From NCBI RefSeq assembly GCF_000485595.1, contig NW_014577301.1, forward strand, positions 243,417 to 307,416: DNA of 64,000 bases. Direction: 5' to 3'. Under the pieces are notes generated by a model. It was not told the DNA's origin. It saw only the letters and a list, made by a program, of their open reading frames with translations, and did not search any database. Below are positions 59,162-64,000 of this stretch, piece after piece. The translations under genes and the position numbers were made by a program. Source of the stretch: Priapulus caudatus (lineage: Eukaryota > Priapulida > Priapulimorpha > Priapulimorphida > Priapulidae). The stretch's first letter is position 1; each line of letters starts with the position of its first letter.

Positions 59162-59480
59162 TGGCAGCCGTCATATGGAGGGTGATAACATCACACAAAG
59201 GGTGGTAATGTCACACAAGGTGTGATGACGTCACACAACAGGTGATGACATCACACAATGGGTGATGATGTCACACAAAGGGTGGTTACACCTCAATGAG
59301 GGTGGTGACGTCACACGGAATGGCAGACATCACGTGGAAGGTGGTTACGTAACACAAAGGGTGGTGATGTCACATTGAGGGTGGTGACATTAGACATATG
59401 GTGGTGATGTGATACAGAGGGTGGCAGACGTCACATAAAAGCATAGAGGGTGGTGACATCACATAGAGAAATAGAGGATG
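59162..59480 (+). repeat. About 22-bp minisatellite with TGACRTCA motifs after the stop codon
   Basis: About 14 diverged units of GGTGATGACATCACACAA-AG type. TGACATCA/TGATGTCA recur, and TGACGTCA (the CRE/ATF consensus) occurs near 59225 and 59308. It would lie at the start of the VPS13D 3' UTR. Confidence 0.88.
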
Positions 59481-61270
59481 ATAACGGTGACATAGCATCT
59501 GTGCATGTCTGCTTGTCACATCAGGAATTATGAAAACAAATTTTGGCCAAATATTTCAGCCTTACCCAGGTAAGAGAAGGATTGGAAACCAACCCCCATC
59601 TAAGACAGAATAACTAACCGATGAAATCTATCATATGAGATTTCAAAGTTGAACACATGCACCGGCATAGGTTGATAACAGTAAATAATATGGGGCATGT
59701 GGATAGAAGTATGAAATTGGCATAAATATGTAGATAGACGGTATGTGATAATTACATTAAATGTGAAGTATACAGGTATACATAGATCAGGGATGTGCAA
59801 ATTTGTCATCCGTTAATAAGTAATGAAGATAGTTTTGAAGTGTTATGATGAGTAAATGGTTTTTATGTGCACAACATTTTGCTTACTAGTCTTTGCTCTG
59901 CATATTTGAGTAGTCAGCGAACAAAGTTATCCTGAACTGTGATAGTCAAAACATGCTCAAGCAGATGCCCTAGGTGTAGAAAGCAAAATTATTTCTGAAC
60001 GCAGTCATTACGTGGCATACCAGTTGTTGTAATGAGGGAGTGGACATAACAACTGTCATCGCAAGACTTTTTGGGGTGACTGCTCACTCATGACAACAAT
60101 GTCACCTTGGAGCATAACTTTTTTATATAAACTTGTGCTATCATTGGCAGCTGCACTCATCTAGTGGTGGAATGGCAATGTGCAAAACCTAAAGTGCCAC
60201 GATATCCGTGATTGTAGATCAATAATAGACTGTTATTCATAAATGACAACTGCTGAATTATTAATAGAGGACAGGCAAAAATGTAGAATGATCTCAATAT
60301 ATACAAGTTGTTTGCAGGAACATTCGTATTCTGTATGTAAAATACTGTGAATGCTTTTAAGGATAAACATATTTGATACATTATTCTTAGGTGCCTTTGG
60401 TGATAATAGCTTTGTTCTCTGTTTTCTTTTACTCATCAAAGGGATACCTGCATAATTTCTTACGATTAGGGACACCTACCTAGGGGCATTACAACCAGCA
60501 GTAACACGGTGACAGTAATTAGTAACATTCATGTTATGTTACATGTTCTTAGTTTGTTGTCATTCACTAATGGAGGCTTGAAAATACCTAACTGATCTGG
60601 ATTTTTGCTATCCTTGACTTAATCAAGATCAGACAAGTGACCAATAGACTCATTTAAGCACATGATATCAGTTGTGGATTAAGTACTAGGTGGTGTGAAC
60701 ATTTGGAGAAATGACTCACAAACTGCTTCCTTTTCTTTAGCGGCGTTTAGCCTTTTGCAATGATAGTATTTGGAATTGTTTACCAAGGTACGAATTGGGA
60801 GTAAAGAACCCCCCTCTCATTATTGGAATGTCCCTCCCCTAGCTAATGGAAACTAATCAGCTTTCATTGTTGTTTAATTAACATATGATTTTTGAAAAGA
60901 GGTGAAATGACAGAATTCTATATATTATTTATGCCCATATTATTTTGGTATTATATGTGCATTCAATAAAGTGTAAATAGAAACTGTATAACGTTTTTAA
61001 TAATTAAAATTGTCAAACTAAAATAATGGATGAGATGATTGTTATTTTGTGTAGTGTAATTATGTCTAGGAATAAATATTTTTAGATAGGGGAACACTAA
61101 TATTTCTTGATATCCTCATTGCTTTTTTGACATGCTGTGTTTGACTAGCACAATACTAAGTAATTCTCGGATAATGTAGTATGCAATTGCTATTGCATTT
61201 GGTGACAATACAGGGTAGAATGATTCATCCAGTAAAAATTAATTTAATCGCAATGAACTATGATACAACA
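59481..61270. other. 3' UTR/intergenic stretch without recognised gene
   Basis: A+T-rich unique sequence. An AATAAA at about 60965 is a possible VPS13D polyadenylation signal, which would imply a long 3' UTR. Minus-strand frames at 60157-60475 carry no recognisable content. Confidence 0.5.
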
Positions 61271-61274
61271 CACA

Positions 61275-62201
61275 TTACACAAAATACATTACACAGCCAA
61301 TGTTTGCACTGTCATGTAATGAAACGCAAATGACAATGCATTTTACCGCATTTTCTGACAAACAGAGAGCAATATGACCATCGGCGTCGACCTGTGAAAT
61401 TCCAGTTGTAAATTTCATGTTGCATATGGGGCAACTTCGTACATCAGACTCGTCGTCCAGTGACTGTGCAACACATGTGGCAACGTGATTGTCAATGTCT
61501 AGCATTGTCATGTCAGCTGTAAACTTCTGCTGGCAAAGTGGGCAATGTTTCACCTCTATATCTGCTTCCTCAACCAACACCCCTGGTGAATCCACATCGC
61601 ATCGTGTTACGCGATAGTCACTCTCAGATGCCCGAATCGTGGCAGGAAGAGAAGTACTGCAGACTGGATGCGTGTCATGTGTGGAAGATTCATCGACTAT
61701 CATCCGCTTGCGTGTAGGCATTGAGACGTCCTTGTGGTGTGTTGCCATCTGGCAACAGGTGGGGTTATTTTGACCACGATTGCTGTCAGACGCTGTGACA
61801 TCACCACTGAATGACAAATCCTTGTTCTCGCGATGCAAATCTTTGTGCTTCGCACGTTTATGCAGCAAATCAGACTCGCTGGAGAAACTCATCTGCCTTT
61901 CTGAAGAGGTCGGCGCTACAAACGTGGTAGAAGATGTACAGAAATGCCGTATCCTGGTATTGTGGCCAAAGTTCTCTTGTCTAACATTCTCTTCTGCGTC
62001 AGCTGCCATAACTTTGGAAGCACTACTGCGTTCTTTCAGATGTATGAACTCAAGTACGTCGTGTTTCATAGGTTTCCTTGTTGAACATTTTCTGCAGAGA
62101 CCAGGTAGATTCTTATATATGAAGTGCTCTCTTCCAATGTCTAACAGATCGCTGTCATGAGTGCATGATACTTTTTGGCTGAGATTTAACGCTTGTTCCT
62201 T
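61275..62201 (-). CDS. Protein with two UBZ4-like zinc fingers, last exon
   Basis: Minus-strand exon with acceptor GTGTTTAG at 62209-62202 and stop at 61275-61277, about 308 codons in phase 0. Near the C-terminus are two similar C2HC fingers, CPLC...DIDNHVATC and CPIC...DADGHIALC, 18 residues apart. The C-x2-C then D-x3-H-x3-C spacing is the UBZ4 pattern found in DNA-damage proteins such as RAD18, Pol kappa, SLX4 and SPRTN (family knowledge). The rest is basic and Ser-rich (KRAKHKDLHRENKD; TRKRMIVDESS), with a possible nuclear signal. I cannot assign it to one of those proteins. It converges with VPS13D, the 3' ends being about 2.1 kb apart. Confidence 0.8.
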   Translation of the reverse strand, partial: KEQALNLSQKVSCTHDSDLLDIGREHFIYKNLPGLCRKCSTRKPMKHDVLEFIHLKERSSASKVMAADAEENVRQENFGHNTRIRHFCTSSTTFVAPTSSERQMSFSSESDLLHKRAKHKDLHRENKDLSFSGDVTASDSNRGQNNPTCCQMATHHKDVSMPTRKRMIVDESSTHDTHPVCSTSLPATIRASESDYRVTRCDVDSPGVLVEEADIEVKHCPLCQQKFTADMTMLDIDNHVATCVAQSLDDESDVRSCPICNMKFTTGISQVDADGHIALCLSENAVKCIVICVSLHDSANIGCVMYFV

Positions 62202-62489
62202 CTAAACACAGGTAATATTATGCAAACCCTGAACACTGGAATTGTGCAATTCTACCGGAGCCGAACAAATAGTGGTTCCACCATTATTGTATGCAAACGA
62301 CCATCAACAGAAAAAAATTCTATTGAATATTGACTCCCAATTTTCTTTGAGAACTGAAATGAAACTTAATTTATGACAAAGTTATATATTTCAGCTTGAA
62401 TTACTACAACTAATATAAACATATGCGTACAAAATATTAGCCCGACTGCTTCACATTTAGGATACAATGCAGGGAGATATGTTACTTAC

Positions 62490-62655
62490 ACCATAATTTG
62501 GAAGTGGACGTAATTGGTTCCAGTCTTTTAACTTGAAAGAATGAGAGAGAAAAATAGATGTATATGATTGCACAGTATCAAAGTCACATCCTGATATTCC
62601 AGACTTTCCATGTGGCGTAAAAGTGGAGACAGTTTTCTCGTAACTCTTCAATATC
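62490..62655 (-). CDS. Upstream exon of the UBZ4-like protein
   Basis: Minus-strand exon with acceptor TTTTTGTAG and donor GTAAGT. It reads ILKSYEKTVSTFTPHGKSGI and IFLSHSFKLKDWNQLRPL then PNYG and joins the last exon in phase 0. The family is not recognised. The initiator exon lies further upstream and is not identified. Confidence 0.7.
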
Positions 62656-63180
62656 CTACAAAAACAAAACAATGGGATTTTAGTTAGGCATTTTATGTTA
62701 ACACAAGAAAATTACCAACACTGTGAGCATCGACTACCTCACACCAACCCCAGACGCAGTGCCGAACACCAGTTCTTCCACGCATGGCTATATTTACCTG
62801 ATTTACCTGATTCCACCCTTCACCTGTAGGTTTGGAGTGGATCGAAGGGTAGGAAGATTACTGTCTTGTATAAACCCCCATCCTTACATATTCATCCACA
62901 TGGCTTTTGAACGAGTTAATTGATTTAGCTTGTACTGCTTCTTCTTACAGGTTATTCCAGTGATTTATTACTCTAAAATTGACATTTTTTCTCCTTAACT
63001 CTAGTCGTGCACGCGGAGTGAACAATTTGAGGCTATGGCCACGAGTACTGTTGTATTCCGATCTTGTAAAGAATTTTGTAGGGTCAATTACTTCGTGTGG
63101 AGTTGTGTTATTGTTGTGTTACATGTTTCCTTTCTCTTCCTATTTCAGTGTCGTTGAACATTCTAGAACATATTTATGAT
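62656..63180. other. Unassigned stretch, repeat-like
   Basis: Short plus-strand frames such as GVNNLRLWPRVLLYSDLVKN look like a decayed transposon-derived coding segment, but I cannot name the family. Confidence 0.3.
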
Positions 63181-63339
63181 GTGACAGAACGAGTCATTCT
63201 TTATGTTCAATGACATCGCTGAAGAACGATGCCTACATTCGAGTGCCTTATTGTCGAGTGCGACTTCATCACCCAAGACGTTAGTGATGCCCTGGCAATC
63301 GTCATGCTGCAGATCCATGCCGGAGCCATGCATGGACCT

Positions 63340-64000
63340 GCCCAAGCCCCGATCACACGCTCGTTTTCTCTCGTCTGGCGATGGTTACAACCGCCGGATT
63401 GATGCTATCATCTCCGACTTCGAGCGTAAGGAAAGGTGCGTCGACGACACTGTCCACTACGGCGAGGACCTTGGACAGCACTGGTGGCGCACAATGAAGT
63501 TTTTGTCGACAGTGGGCAACGCTGGCATCGTCCTCAACCCATTTTGCTAAAAGGACAGTGGACTTCGCAGGTTTTGGCATCCGAGTCATCCATCGAATCG
63601 CTCCCCAAGTACATCGACGCTATCAGGCATTTCCCGAAACCATCGTCCACGACTGACATCAGGAGCTGGTTCAACCTTGTAAATCAGGTAGCCAACTACG
63701 CCTAACTACGCGACGTCATGGCACCGTTCCGCCCCTATTTCAGTCCCAAGCAGAAGTTTGTCTGGACTCCTGAACTTGACGAGGCATTCGAGGCCTCCAA
63801 GATCAGCATCATAGAAGCCATCAAGCGCGGCGTGGAGATCTTCGACGTCACCAAGAGGACGTGCCTCAGACCAGACTTCTCCAATCGTGGCATCGGCTTC
63901 TTCCTGCCACAGCAGCACTGCGACTGCACGAGCGGTTTGCCTGGATGCTGCCCTGACGGCTGGAAGATTACTTTGGCAGGCTCCCGCTTTCTCTCTTCTG
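63340..64000 (+). pseudogene. Ty3/Gypsy-type LTR retrotransposon pol fragment (RT to RNase H), broken
   Basis: Contains recognisable reverse transcriptase and start of RNase H: a CVDD active-site motif near 63445 and KFVWTPELDEAFEASK near 63750. The reading frame shifts near 63545, and a TAA (about 63703) lies where the family has a sense codon. It continues past the window edge; no LTR is seen. It is an old inactive copy, described as found. Confidence 0.85.

Noticed and set aside
63190-63340. Upstream extension of the Gypsy-type fragment
   Set aside because: Frames before about 63340 do not show a clear polymerase motif, so the feature is started later.

Overview
The window is nuclear DNA of an invertebrate metazoan, probably marine. 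It holds spliced GT-AG introns, one very large gene similar to human VPS13D, several interspersed repeat families with CGTCC/GTCCGTCC-rich 5' parts, microsatellites and minisatellites. The phylum cannot be fixed from sequence alone. Some repeat families resemble ones I remember from molluscs and other marine invertebrates, which is only a weak hint.

Layout. 1-1445: end of a repeat, then a broken non-LTR retrotransposon (reverse transcriptase, AATAAA, TTAC tail). 1811-59161 (+): the 3' part of VPS13D, a bridge-like lipid-transfer protein. I place 49 coding exons (about 10 kb of coding sequence, about 3,350 codons), ending in the true stop codon at 59159-59161. In protein order they give the repeated beta-groove region, a UBA domain, the VAB/SHR-BD region, a ricin-like QxW segment, the ATG2_C-like helical region and the C-terminal PH-like domain. 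59162-59480: minisatellite rich in TGACRTCA motifs. 61275-62655 (-): last two recognised exons of a protein with two UBZ4-like zinc fingers, identity unknown. 63340-64000 (+): decayed Ty3/Gypsy-type polymerase fragment running off the edge.

The middle of VPS13D is not colinear. Exons 20-27 lie at 49378, 36184, 24381, 24833, 47715, 48275, 48836 and 12112, yet their splice phases and protein homology join perfectly in that order. The same region also occurs as error-rich copies (about 19626-29634 and 35060-42310) carrying frequent single-base indels in introns and exons alike. N runs sit at 10601, 29635 and 49891. I read this as draft assembly whose gaps were filled with uncorrected long reads, not as biological duplication. 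A 4.7 kb extremely A+T-rich tract (29660-34330) of unknown origin is embedded in it.

The most interesting biology is that three different minisatellites inside the gene appear to have grown from exon/5'-splice-site junctions. In addition, one TIR-bearing repeat family ends just upstream of several 3' splice sites and in one case fills most of an intron.
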